From DASQFI01 sp035633215 (GTDB lineage: Bacteria; Acidobacteriota; Vicinamibacteria; Vicinamibacterales; SCN-69-37): a stretch of DNA of 64,000 bases. This document shows positions 34,670-44,209 of this stretch, piece after piece. The position numbers were made by a program, and so were the translations under genes. The first letter of the stretch is position 1. Each line of letters begins with the position of its first letter. The notes beneath the pieces were generated by a model. That model was not told where the DNA came from. It ran no database searches and saw nothing but the letters and a program-made list of their open reading frames with translations. Where the stretch lies: NCBI GenBank assembly GCA_035633215.1, contig DASQFI010000062.1, positions 310,001 through 374,000 on the forward strand, given 5' to 3'.

Positions 34670-37329
34670 TGGGCCTCGGCCGATGGTGGCGCCGCGGCGC
34701 CCGTGAACGTCAGCGCGCCGAGGAGATGCGCGCACATCTCGACCTCTACGTCGAGGACCTGATGGCGCGCGGCCGCACGCGCGCCGACGCCGAGCGTGAA
34801 GCGCGGCTGGCGTTCGGGAACCCGCGCGTGAAGCTCGAGGAGATTCATCAGATGACCAGGATGCCGATCGTCGATCCCTTCGTCCGCGATCTGCGCTACG
34901 CCGTGCGCGTGCTTCGCCGGACGCCCGCGTTTACCGTGACGGCCATCGTCACGCTCGCGCTCGCGATCGGCGCCTGCACGGCCGTGTTCAGTCTCGCCGA
35001 CGCGATCCTCATCCGGCCCTTGTCGTATCCGGATTCCGATCGGCTGGGCGCGATTGTGGCTGTCCGGCAGTCACCGGAGGGCGTGGGCACTCAGCAGAGT
35101 CAGGACGGCACAACCTGGGAATTTCTCCGCGATCGGGCCACGACGGTTGACATCGCGCTCACCGCCAGCGGCTTCGGGCGCAACGTCAACCTCGTCGTTG
35201 ACAACGCGGCTGCGTCGGTCCGCCAGGCCCGCGTCAGCGCCGGGTATTTCCGCGTGCTGGGGATCCATCCAGTCGCCGGACGCGAGTTCACGACCGATGA
35301 AGACCGGCCCGGCGGACCCGCCGTCGCGGTGCTCAGCCATCGGCTGTGGCAGCGGCTGTTTCATGGCGATCGCCGCGCCGTCGGCCAATCCATTCTGCTT
35401 CGCGGAGAAGCCTACGAAGTCGTCGGCATCATGCCGGAGACCTTTCGCAGCCCTGGAGAGCCCGCGGACGTCTGGACGCCGGCGCGCCCATCCCGAATTG
35501 GCGAGGGCGGCGGCGCCAACTATTCCGTGGTGGCGAGGGTGCGACCCGGCCACACCTGGACCGACGGCGCGGGTGAGCTCGCCCGTCTTGGGCAGGCGTT
35601 GTTCACGGAACGCGGGCTGCCGAAGGGCCACACGCGGTGGCTGTCGCTCGTGCCCATGCAGCACGAGCTCGTCAGAGGCGTGCGCGAGCCCATCCAGATG
35701 CTGGCCGCGGCCGTCGGCGTCGTCCTACTCATCGCCTGCGTCAACCTCGCCGCGCTTCTGATCTCACGCGCCGGAAGCCGGGCCAAGGAGATCGCCACGC
35801 GCATGGCCATCGGCAGCGGTCGTGCCGCCGTCGTGCGTCAACTCATGGCCGAGAGCCTCGTGCTGAGTGTCGCGGGCGGCGCGCTCGGGCTGCTGATCGG
35901 CCAGCTCGGGCTCGAAAGCCTCAAGGCGCTGGGCAGCGACACGTTTCAGGAATGGGGACGCGTGACGCTCGACGCGCGCGCGGTCGCCGCCACCCTTGGT
36001 CTGTCGGTGTTGACGAGTTTCCTGTTTGGCCTCGTGCCCGCCCTGCAGGCCAGTGCGTTCGACATCAGCGCCGCGCTCTCGGACAGCGGGTCGCGCAACA
36101 GCGCGGGTCGATCGCGGCCGACTATCCGGCGGCTGCTCGTCGTGTCGGAGGTGGCGCTCGGCGTCGTCCTGCTGGTCGTGGCAGGGCTGCTGATCCGGAC
36201 GTTCGTCGGTCTGCGGTCGCTTGATCCCGGCTTTGATCCTTCACAACTCACGACCGCCAGAGTGTCCCTGCAAGACGCGCGGTACAAACAATCGGCGCGC
36301 ATCAACCAGCTGTTCGACGACAGCCTGACCGCGCTGGAGCGCGCGCCGGGAATCGAGTCGGCAGCCGTGTCGCTCGAGCTGCCATATTCGCGGTTACTCA
36401 ACAGCGGATTCACGTTCGCCGACGAGGCGCCCGATCCGAAATTCTGGCCCATGGCGAATTTCATGTACGTGACGCCCCGGTTTTTCGAGGTGCTGCGGAT
36501 GTCCGTCCGTCACGGCCGCGTCTTTACGCCGGACGATCGTGCCGGTGCGCCGCTCGTCGCCGTCGTGAACGAGACGTTCCTTCGCAGCTGGGCGAAAGGC
36601 GTCAATCCGGTCGGGCGCCGCCTCGGGGGCGGTCCGACGGCTCGCGAGATCGTTGGCGTCGTCAACGACGTGCAGGTGAGCAACTCCGGCATTCAGTTCC
36701 CGGGCCGGGCGAGCGCTCCGATCATGGCCTCGCCGCTCGTGTTCATCCCGGCCGCCCAGACGAGCGACGGGTTCTTCCAGACGTCCCACACCTGGTTCTC
36801 GCCTGTCTGGACCGTGCGCGCGACGACGGCCGTCAACGTCAGCCAGGTCCTGCCGCGCGCGATCAACAGCGTGGATCCCCTGTTGCCGGTCAACGACGTT
36901 CGAAGCATGGCAGCCGTGCAGGCCGCCGCGATCTCTCAGCAGCGGCTCTTGATGACGCTCGTCGGCGTGCTGGCCGTCGCCGCCGTGCTGCTGGCCGCGG
37001 TCGGGATTCACGGCGTCATCGCTCACTCCGTGACCGAGCGCCGGCGCGAGTTCGGCATCCGTCTCGCTCTCGGCGCGACGACCGCAGCGACCATTCGGCG
37101 GGTCGCCCTCGGAGGCATCGGCCTTGCGGCAGCCGGGGCTGCGATCGGTGGAGTCATGTCGCTGGCCGCCGTCCGGCTCGTGCAGTCGTTCCTGTGGGGA
37201 GTGGAGCAGCACGATCCAGCGACCTACATCGGCGTCGCGCTGCTCCTGCTGGCCGTCGCGACCGTGGCGAGTGTGCTGCCCGCGCTCAGGATCCTCAGAC
37301 TGGATCCGGCCGAGACGTTAAGAAATTAA
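34669..37329 (+). CDS. ADOP-family ABC permease (MacB-like, duplicated), second copy
   Basis: An 886-residue permease. Unlike the first ADOP it starts with the 'permease prefix' helix pair (EEMRAHLDLYVEDLMARGRTRADAEREARLAFGNP), then TM1 (FTVTAIVTLALAIGACTAVFSLADAIL), MacB core 1, a first FtsX bundle (MLAAAVGVVLLIACVNLAALLISRAGSRAKEIA), MacB core 2 and a terminal FtsX bundle ending LRILRLDPAETLRN. No ATPase is adjacent. The different N-terminus suggests it is not a recent duplicate of the 15481 gene. The stop TAA is followed immediately by the CATGAAG hairpin. Confidence 0.92.
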   Translation: MGLGRWWRRGARERQRAEEMRAHLDLYVEDLMARGRTRADAEREARLAFGNPRVKLEEIHQMTRMPIVDPFVRDLRYAVRVLRRTPAFTVTAIVTLALAIGACTAVFSLADAILIRPLSYPDSDRLGAIVAVRQSPEGVGTQQSQDGTTWEFLRDRATTVDIALTASGFGRNVNLVVDNAAASVRQARVSAGYFRVLGIHPVAGREFTTDEDRPGGPAVAVLSHRLWQRLFHGDRRAVGQSILLRGEAYEVVGIMPETFRSPGEPADVWTPARPSRIGEGGGANYSVVARVRPGHTWTDGAGELARLGQALFTERGLPKGHTRWLSLVPMQHELVRGVREPIQMLAAAVGVVLLIACVNLAALLISRAGSRAKEIATRMAIGSGRAAVVRQLMAESLVLSVAGGALGLLIGQLGLESLKALGSDTFQEWGRVTLDARAVAATLGLSVLTSFLFGLVPALQASAFDISAALSDSGSRNSAGRSRPTIRRLLVVSEVALGVVLLVVAGLLIRTFVGLRSLDPGFDPSQLTTARVSLQDARYKQSARINQLFDDSLTALERAPGIESAAVSLELPYSRLLNSGFTFADEAPDPKFWPMANFMYVTPRFFEVLRMSVRHGRVFTPDDRAGAPLVAVVNETFLRSWAKGVNPVGRRLGGGPTAREIVGVVNDVQVSNSGIQFPGRASAPIMASPLVFIPAAQTSDGFFQTSHTWFSPVWTVRATTAVNVSQVLPRAINSVDPLLPVNDVRSMAAVQAAAISQQRLLMTLVGVLAVAAVLLAAVGIHGVIAHSVTERRREFGIRLALGATTAATIRRVALGGIGLAAAGAAIGGVMSLAAVRLVQSFLWGVEQHDPATYIGVALLLLAVATVASVLPALRILRLDPAETLRN

Positions 37330-37421
37330 TGAAGGGAATGAAGGTGTGAAGACCATGAAGAAGGCGGTGCCGGCGTCGTCCCCGATTCCCTTCATGTTCT
37401 TCACCCCTTCACTCCCTTCAT
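37329..37421. repeat. ATGAAGGG word array forming a 32-36 bp hairpin
   Basis: Left arm 37329-37364 (ATGAAGGGAATGAAGGTG and following) pairs with right arm 37386-37421 with only a few mismatches, across a GC-rich loop. It lies between the convergent ADOP gene and the barrel fragment, touching both stop codons as at 8344-8437. Confidence 0.85.
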
Positions 37422-37424
37422 GTC

Positions 37425-37766
37425 TCAGAAGCCGAATCTTAGCGCGCCGTAGATGGTGCCGGTATTGATCGCGGGGTTGTCCGTGAAGATGCGGATGTAG
37501 CGATACCCCATCTCCACGCCCATCTTCTGCGTGATCGTGAGCATGAGTCCGCCGCCGAACGTCGCGAGCGCTTTCGTCTGGGGCGAGCTCTCCGTGAACG
37601 GCACCGACACGAGATCGCTGATGTCGCCCTGCAGCGTCTCCGAGCCTCGGATGAGTGCCGTCAGGCGGGCCTTCACTTGCGCGGCGCCGCCGCCTTCGAG
37701 GAACAGCTGCGCATCACCCACCTTGCCGACGTTCATCCGGAGGCCTACGAGTCCGTAAGTCGCCAA
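37425..37766 (-). pseudogene. 3' fragment of an outer-membrane beta-barrel gene
   Basis: The frame encodes alternating amphipathic strands (LATYGLVGLRMNVG, AQLFLEGGGAAQVKARL, ALATFGGGLMLTITQKMGVEMGYRYIRIF) and ends YGALRFGF, an outer-membrane C-terminal signature. The only start near its beginning is TTG 37766, five bases below the VOC stop. It would give 113 residues without a signal peptide or the first half of a barrel, so I read it as a truncated remnant fused behind the VOC gene. A coupled small protein is the alternative. Confidence 0.6.
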
Positions 37767-37771
37767 GGTTC

Positions 37772-38566
37772 TTACCTGCGTCTGGCTTGATGCAAGGCGA
37801 AGACGGCGCCTTGCGGATCCTGCAGGACCGAGAACCAGCCTTCGTCGCCGATCGACATCGAATCGACGAAGGTGGCGGCGCCGAGATCCCTGGCCTTCGA
37901 GGTCGAAGCCGCGCAGTCGGCGACTTCGATGTAGATCATCCAGTGCGGCGGCACGTGGGGATTGCCCTGCCCGGGTGGCGGCACGCCGCCGATGAAGTCC
38001 GAGCCGTTGACGATGTGGTAGTACGAGCCGGGCGTGGCCGGCTTCATGTCCTTGCCCATCGTCATTTTCCAGCCGAAGAGGTCCGAGTAGAACGCTCCGG
38101 CGGCCGCTTGGTCGCGAGTGTTGAGGTCGGCCCACGAGACGCTGTGAGATTCGCCGCTCACGCCCGTCCCGATGTGCTTGTTCGGCTGCCAGACCGAGAA
38201 CACCGCGCCGGTCGGATCCTGCAGGACGCTCATCCGGCCGTGATCGCCCACGTCGAACGGCGGCGCGAGGATGGCGGCGCCGAGCGTCTTCGCGCGCTCG
38301 GCCACGGCGTCGGCGTCCTCGACGGCGACGTAGATTCCCCAATTCGGCGGGACGCCTTGCGACTGTTGCTCGGCACGCATCGTGTAAGCCGCGCCGACGT
38401 CGCGTCCGTGCATCTTGAAGATCGTGTAGACCTCGTCCGGCCCGATCGGCGAGTCGCTCGCCTCCCAGCCGAACAGCGCCTGGTAGAAGTCCCTGGCGGC
38501 GCGTTGATCGGTCGTGGCCAGCTCGAACCAGCAGAACGCGCCGGGCTTGTGTCGGTCGATGTGCAT
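37772..38566 (-). CDS. VOC-family protein with two glyoxalase-like domains
   Basis: A 264-residue protein with ATG 38566 preceded by GAGAG. It contains two homologous halves: residues about 6-120 (GAFCWFELATTDQRAARDFYQALFGWE to QDPTGAVFSVWQ) and about 130-262 (HSVSWADLNTRDQAAAGAFYSDLFGWK to QDPQGAVFALHQ). Such double-domain VOC proteins are often annotated as hydroxylases or glyoxalase-like; the reaction is not known. Downstream sits the barrel fragment; the glnS gene lies 34 bases beyond its start. Confidence 0.88.
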   Translation of the reverse strand: MHIDRHKPGAFCWFELATTDQRAARDFYQALFGWEASDSPIGPDEVYTIFKMHGRDVGAAYTMRAEQQSQGVPPNWGIYVAVEDADAVAERAKTLGAAILAPPFDVGDHGRMSVLQDPTGAVFSVWQPNKHIGTGVSGESHSVSWADLNTRDQAAAGAFYSDLFGWKMTMGKDMKPATPGSYYHIVNGSDFIGGVPPPGQGNPHVPPHWMIYIEVADCAASTSKARDLGAATFVDSMSIGDEGWFSVLQDPQGAVFALHQARRR

Positions 38567-38600
38567 AGGTCTCTCTACCAAATCTCTATGGCCGCACGGA

Positions 38601-40292
<1,692 letters not shown>

Positions 40293-40303
40293 ACGGGAAT
40301 TGT

Positions 40304-40455
40304 AGGGCAGAGACAGAGGGCAAAGGGCAGAGGGCAAAGGAGAGGTTGAAGGCAAGAGGCGTAAGGTTCGGACGGAGGCCACGATGGGATCTCAACTCCC
40401 TTGGACCTTTCCCCTTTCCCCTCTCCTTTGCCCTCTGCCCTCTGCCCTTTGCCCT
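40304..40455. repeat. GGGCAAAGGGCAGA word array with inverted partner
   Basis: The left arm near 40310-40345 (AGAGGGCAAAGGGCAGAGG words) faces the right arm 40420-40455 (CCTTTGCCCTCTGCCC words), enough for a stem of more than 30 bp around a roughly 75-base loop. It fills the 162-base gap between two minus-strand genes, so it would be in the 5' leader of glnS and at the very end of the propeller gene, whose stop is at 40455. Confidence 0.85.
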
Positions 40456-41822
40456 TATTTCTCCGCAATGCAGTACAGATTCTTGTACCCGCGCAGATAC
40501 ATCTCGCCGTCCACCAGCGCCGGCGAGGCATCGAAGCCGTCGTCGAGCTCGTTGACGGCGAGGACTTCGAGTGTGGGCCCATGCTTGAGCACGACCGTCG
40601 CGCCGTCGCGGCCAGGAATATAGATCCGGCCGACCGCGCCGACCGGTGACGCGAACACTTCCTGGAGCGCGTTGATCCGCTGGGCCTGGTAGTGCGGGGT
40701 GCCGCTTTTGGCGTCGAACGCGGAGAGGATTCCGTTATTCGACTTCAGCACGTACAGGATTTCGTCATACAGCACCGGGGACGGCACGTAGGGCGTATCG
40801 CGATTGAGCGTCCAGGCGATCGCCGGCGTGCCCGTGATGTCGCCCTTCGCGTTGTTCAGGTGTATCGCCTTCAGGCTGTTGCCGCGGAACCCGGCCGTCA
40901 GGAACACCATGCCGTTGGCGGCCACCGGCGTCGGGATCGGATTCATCGTGAGACCGCCCGTGAACCACACGACATCGCCGGTCTCGAGGTCGTAGCTCAC
41001 CACCTGGTTCATCGCGCCGGTCACAACCTGCGCGCGCCCGTTGACGGTGACGACGAGTGGCGTGGCCCACGTGTCGATTTCCTTCCGATCGCGCCGCCAC
41101 AGCTCGGCGCCCGTGCGCTTGTCGAGCGCGACGATGAACGACTGTCCCTGGTGATCCCAGACGATGACGAGGTGGTTGCCGTGGAGCGCGGGCGTACTGC
41201 CCTCGCCGAACGTGCTCCGCATCCGCTTGTCGCCGAGATCTTTCTGCCAGATGAGCTTGCCGTTCATGTCGTAGGCGAAGTAGCCGCGCGACTCGAACGA
41301 CGCAATCAGGTGCTCGCCATCGGTCGCGGCCGACGCCGACGCCCAGGTGCCGTTTTCGGGATGCGAGGCCTCGTGCGGCGTCTCTTCCTTCGCGGTGCGC
41401 TCCCAGATGACCTTACCGGTCTTCCGATCGAGCGCCATGACCGTGTACTTGTGCGTCACGGGCGCCCGTCCGAGCGGCGCATGCGCGCCGTCACCCGAGA
41501 CGCCGACCGGCACCGCCGACAGCACGAACACACGATCGCCCCAGACGACGGGGGTCGCCGAGCCCCGGCCGGGGATTTCGATCTTCCATCTGATGTTTTT
41601 CTTCTCGTTCCACTCGAGCGGCGGCGTCGCGTTTCGCGAGACACCGGTGGAGTGCGGTCCGCGCCATTGCGGCCAGAAGCGGTCGGCTGCCTGCTGGGCG
41701 GCCGGAACCGGGGCGAGTGCCAGCGTGCCCAACACGGCCAGAACCGGCAGGGACAGATTTGTCTCGTGGGACGTCTGGGGACGGGCCGGCAATGCCGTCG
41801 ACGGTCCGGAAAGGATGCTCAT
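40455..41822 (-). CDS. Exported PQQ-like beta-propeller protein
   Basis: A 455-residue protein with a signal peptide (LSLPVLAVLGTLALAPVPAAQQ) followed by repeated propeller blades with AxDxxTGxxxW-type motifs: VMALDRKTGKVIWERTAKE, IVALDKRTGAELWRRDRK, VVSYDLETGDVVWFTGG, LSAFDAKSGTPHY. It opens with FWPQWRGPHSTGVS, common to the planctomycete/acidobacterial 'PQQ-binding-like' family. Whether PQQ is bound is unclear, and no quinoprotein catalytic residues stand out. Some members resemble the BamB scaffold. Its neighbours give no pathway. Confidence 0.85.
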   Translation of the reverse strand: MSILSGPSTALPARPQTSHETNLSLPVLAVLGTLALAPVPAAQQAADRFWPQWRGPHSTGVSRNATPPLEWNEKKNIRWKIEIPGRGSATPVVWGDRVFVLSAVPVGVSGDGAHAPLGRAPVTHKYTVMALDRKTGKVIWERTAKEETPHEASHPENGTWASASAATDGEHLIASFESRGYFAYDMNGKLIWQKDLGDKRMRSTFGEGSTPALHGNHLVIVWDHQGQSFIVALDKRTGAELWRRDRKEIDTWATPLVVTVNGRAQVVTGAMNQVVSYDLETGDVVWFTGGLTMNPIPTPVAANGMVFLTAGFRGNSLKAIHLNNAKGDITGTPAIAWTLNRDTPYVPSPVLYDEILYVLKSNNGILSAFDAKSGTPHYQAQRINALQEVFASPVGAVGRIYIPGRDGATVVLKHGPTLEVLAVNELDDGFDASPALVDGEMYLRGYKNLYCIAEK

Positions 41823-41951
41823 GGCTGATTTTTCTCCCCGCAGTTGATGACTTACATACTACGACGGCCCCTTTTCCGTTGACCGACCCGGCCGATCCAG
41901 GCGAGCACCTTGCAATGGCACGCCCGTTCGCCGCGCGCGCGGCGACACCCT

Positions 41952-42818
41952 GTGACAGAAGAGCTGCTCGTCCTCGTCGTCCTGACACTTGCCGCGGCCA
42001 TCGTCAACGGCGCGCTCGGGTACGGGTTTTCGTCAATTACCGTTCCGGTCGCCCTCCTGTTTCTGACCAACCGCGTTCTGAACCCGGCGCTGGTGCCGAT
42101 TGAGGTCGTCCTCAACGCCTATGTCCTCTGGGTCAATCGTGAATCGCTGCGGCATGTCTGGCGGCGGGTGCTGCCCATCGTCATCGGCCTCGCGCCCGGC
42201 GTGATCGTGGGCACCATGATCGTCTCGAGTGTCAGCCCCGACTGGCTGAAGTTCGGAACGTTCGCGATTCTGCTGCCGCTGATTCTCGTGCAGGCGGCGG
42301 GACTACGGCGGCCGATTCACCGCGAGCGCGCCGTCGGTCTGGTGTTCGGCGGCGGGGTGGGGGTCCTGTATTCGGTGACGACGATCTCCGGACCGCCGCT
42401 CGCGATCATGTTCAACAATCAGGGGCTGGCCAAGCAGGAGTTCCGCGCGGCGCTGGGCTTCGTGCGGCTCGCCGAGGCCAGCATGACGGCGGCCGCCTAC
42501 ACCTATGCGGGCCTCTTCACCGCGCAGAGCGCTGCGCTGATTCCATGGATCCTGCCGAGCATCCTGATCGGCGTGCCGATTGGCGCCGCGTTGATCAAGC
42601 GCGTCCCCGCCGAGACGTTCCGTCGCCTCTGTATGAGCTTCGACGCCTGGATCGTCGGCTTCGGCCTGTCGGCCCTGCTTCAGAAGCTCGGCATGGTGCC
42701 CGGCCTCTCCGCGTTTCTGGTGCTTGCGGCCGTGATCGTGATCGACGCGTGGCTGCTCTACCGGTTCTTCTCCAAGCCGGCCCCGACTGCGGGTCTCGCC
42801 ATCGCCCGTTCACCGTAG
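41952..42818 (+). CDS. TauE/SafE-type sulfite exporter family permease
   Basis: A 288-residue membrane protein with about eight hydrophobic segments. It starts at GTG 41952 (VTEELLVLVVLTLAAAIVNG). GALGYGFSSITVPVALLF and the second-half equivalent SVTTISGPPLAIMFNNQGL, QEFRAALGFVRLAEA are the repeated TauE motifs. The family exports sulfite, sulfonates or other small organic anions; the substrate is not known. No sulfur-metabolism genes are adjacent, apart from the distant rhodanese. Confidence 0.85.
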   Translation: MTEELLVLVVLTLAAAIVNGALGYGFSSITVPVALLFLTNRVLNPALVPIEVVLNAYVLWVNRESLRHVWRRVLPIVIGLAPGVIVGTMIVSSVSPDWLKFGTFAILLPLILVQAAGLRRPIHRERAVGLVFGGGVGVLYSVTTISGPPLAIMFNNQGLAKQEFRAALGFVRLAEASMTAAAYTYAGLFTAQSAALIPWILPSILIGVPIGAALIKRVPAETFRRLCMSFDAWIVGFGLSALLQKLGMVPGLSAFLVLAAVIVIDAWLLYRFFSKPAPTAGLAIARSP

Positions 42819-42887
42819 CGGTTTCGTGCGCCGCGAACACGCGAGACTATAATCCCGCGCAGCCAATCAATTGGCCGGAGGACGCCG

Positions 42888-43160
42888 TTGGCGTTGGGTT
42901 CCGGGACCCGTCTGGGAGCGTATGAAGTCGTTGCCGCCCTCGGCAGCGGCGGGATGGGTGAGGTCTATCGCGCCCGGGATCCGCGGCTGGGCCGTGACGT
43001 GGCCCTCAAGGTTCACAACGCACCGGCCCAGGCCGGCTCGTCCGTCTGGGCACTCGGGCAGACTCCGTTGTTTCCGTTGAGACAAGGACCCATTGGACAA
43101 GACCGCGCCAATCGTTGCGCCCGTCGTCATGACTGGCTCGGGGCCGTGAATCGTCGATGA
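42888..43160 (+). pseudogene. Truncated serine/threonine protein kinase, N-terminal fragment
   Basis: TTG 42888 opens a kinase N-lobe: TRLGAYEVVAALGSGGMGEVYRARDPRLGRDVALKV contains the complete Gly-rich loop and the VALK strand with the ATP-contacting Lys. Homology stops right after VALKV, at about base 43010. The next 50 residues (HNAPAQAGSSVWALGQ onward) resemble nothing, and the frame closes at 43160. The catalytic loop and all downstream domains are missing, so this is a remnant, probably cut by a deletion ending beside the AAGGCAG repeat. Confidence 0.82.
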
Positions 43161-43217
43161 CAAGGCAAAAGGCAGAACTTAGCCGGTGCCTTCTGCCTTC
43201 TTGCCTTCTGCCTTCTT
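43161..43217. repeat. AAGGCAG word array overlapping the bcp 3' end
   Basis: CAAGGCAAAAGGCAGAA (43161-43177) faces TTCTGCCTTCTTGCCTTCTGCC (from 43191). The right half is inside bcp and encodes its last residues. A small relative, AAGGCAG-GTT-CTGCCTT, forms a 7-bp hairpin at 43161's counterpart site 47343-47359, overlapping the end of a cupin gene. Confidence 0.75.
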
Positions 43218-43667
43218 CATTTCGCCCAGCACGTCCTCCGCGTGCCCGTCCACCTTCACGTTATCCCAGCGCTTCGCGACCTTGCCGGTCCCGTCGATCA
43301 AATAGGTCGTGCGCGCGATGCCCATGTAGGTCCGGCCATACTGCGATTTCTCCTGCCAGACGCCGTACTTCTCGGCGACGGCGTGATCGGGATCGGCCAG
43401 GAGCGGGAAGTTCAGGCTGTACTTGCTTGCGAATTTCGCCTTGCTCTTCTCGTCGAGAATACTGACCCCCAGCACCTGCGCCTTGCCGGCCTGGAAGCGC
43501 GGGAGGTTGTCCCGGAACGCGCACGCCTCGGCGGTGCAGCCGGGGGTATCGTCCTTCGGATAGAAGTACAGAATGACGGGCCGTCCGGAGTACTCCGATA
43601 ACGTGTGCGCCCGGCCTTCCTGATCCTTCAGCGTGAATGCCGGGGCTTTTTTGCCTGGTTCGATCAT
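43179..43667 (-). CDS. bcp: Thioredoxin-dependent peroxiredoxin, Bcp/PrxQ family
   Basis: A 162-residue peroxidase that reduces H2O2 and organic hydroperoxides. The motif YFYPKDDTPGCTAEACAFRD carries the peroxidatic Cys and, five residues on, the resolving Cys of the atypical two-Cys PrxQ class. ATG 43667 has AAAGGAAA upstream. The conserved fold ends at DVLGEMKK, and the remaining tail AEGKKAEGTG is coded by AAGGCAG repeat words. It diverges from the molybdenum hydroxylase operon. Confidence 0.93.
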   Translation of the reverse strand: MIEPGKKAPAFTLKDQEGRAHTLSEYSGRPVILYFYPKDDTPGCTAEACAFRDNLPRFQAGKAQVLGVSILDEKSKAKFASKYSLNFPLLADPDHAVAEKYGVWQEKSQYGRTYMGIARTTYLIDGTGKVAKRWDNVKVDGHAEDVLGEMKKAEGKKAEGTG

Positions 43668-43675
43668 GGTTTCCT

Positions 43676-43703
43676 TTGACTTGACGACCAGCGGTCGTAT
43701 GAT
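43676..43703 (+). promoter_or_regulatory. Sigma-70 promoter of the molybdenum hydroxylase operon with spacer palindrome
   Basis: TTGACT (43676-43681), a 16-base spacer and TATGAT (43698-43703) make a strong promoter 24 bases before the ATG at 43728. Within the spacer lies the perfect palindrome CGACC-AGC-GGTCG (43685-43697), well placed for a repressor that excludes RNA polymerase. GGTAGGGAG supplies the Shine-Dalgarno. Confidence 0.7.
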
Positions 43704-43727
43704 CGCCGTTGGTAGGGAGCCTACACC

Positions 43728-44201
43728 ATGAAGCTCGATCTGAACGTGAACGGGAAAGCCGTGTCTGTCGATGTGCCTCCGGACATGCCGCTCCTGTGGG
43801 TCCTTCGCGATGAGCTCAATTTGCGCGGGACGAAATTCGGCTGCGGCGCCGGACAGTGTGGCGCCTGCACCGTGCACCTGCGCGGCCGCGCCGTGCGCTC
43901 CTGCCAGGTGAAGGCCTCGGCAGCCGCCGGCGCGCCAGTGGTGACGATCGAGGGTCTGTCGCCCACCGGCACGCATCCCTTGCAGCAGATTTGGAAAGAG
44001 ATCGACGTGCCCGAGTGCGGCTACTGCCAGGCCGGCCAGATCATGTCGGCGGCGGCGCTGCTCTCGACGGCACCCGACCCCACCGACGCCCAGATTGACG
44101 CCGCGATGAACGGCAACATCTGCCGGTGCGGGACCTACATTCGTATTCGCCAGGGCATCCACCGCGCCGCCGCGCTCGCGGCCGGCACGCGCACGAGATA
44201 G
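43728..44201 (+). CDS. (2Fe-2S) subunit of a molybdenum hydroxylase (isoquinoline 1-oxidoreductase alpha-like)
   Basis: A 157-residue electron-transfer subunit with two iron-sulfur clusters. The plant-type cluster uses Cys39, 44, 47 (FGCGAGQCGACTV) and Cys59 (RSCQV). The second cluster uses Cys97, Cys100 (ECGYCQAGQIM), Cys132 and Cys134 (NICRCGTY). It passes electrons from the Mo centre of the next protein, most likely to the cytochrome c encoded third. The arrangement without an FAD subunit is that of IorA-type enzymes. It lies first in the operon behind a clear promoter. Confidence 0.94.
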   Translation: MKLDLNVNGKAVSVDVPPDMPLLWVLRDELNLRGTKFGCGAGQCGACTVHLRGRAVRSCQVKASAAAGAPVVTIEGLSPTGTHPLQQIWKEIDVPECGYCQAGQIMSAAALLSTAPDPTDAQIDAAMNGNICRCGTYIRIRQGIHRAAALAAGTRTR

Positions 44202-44209
44202 GAGATCCG

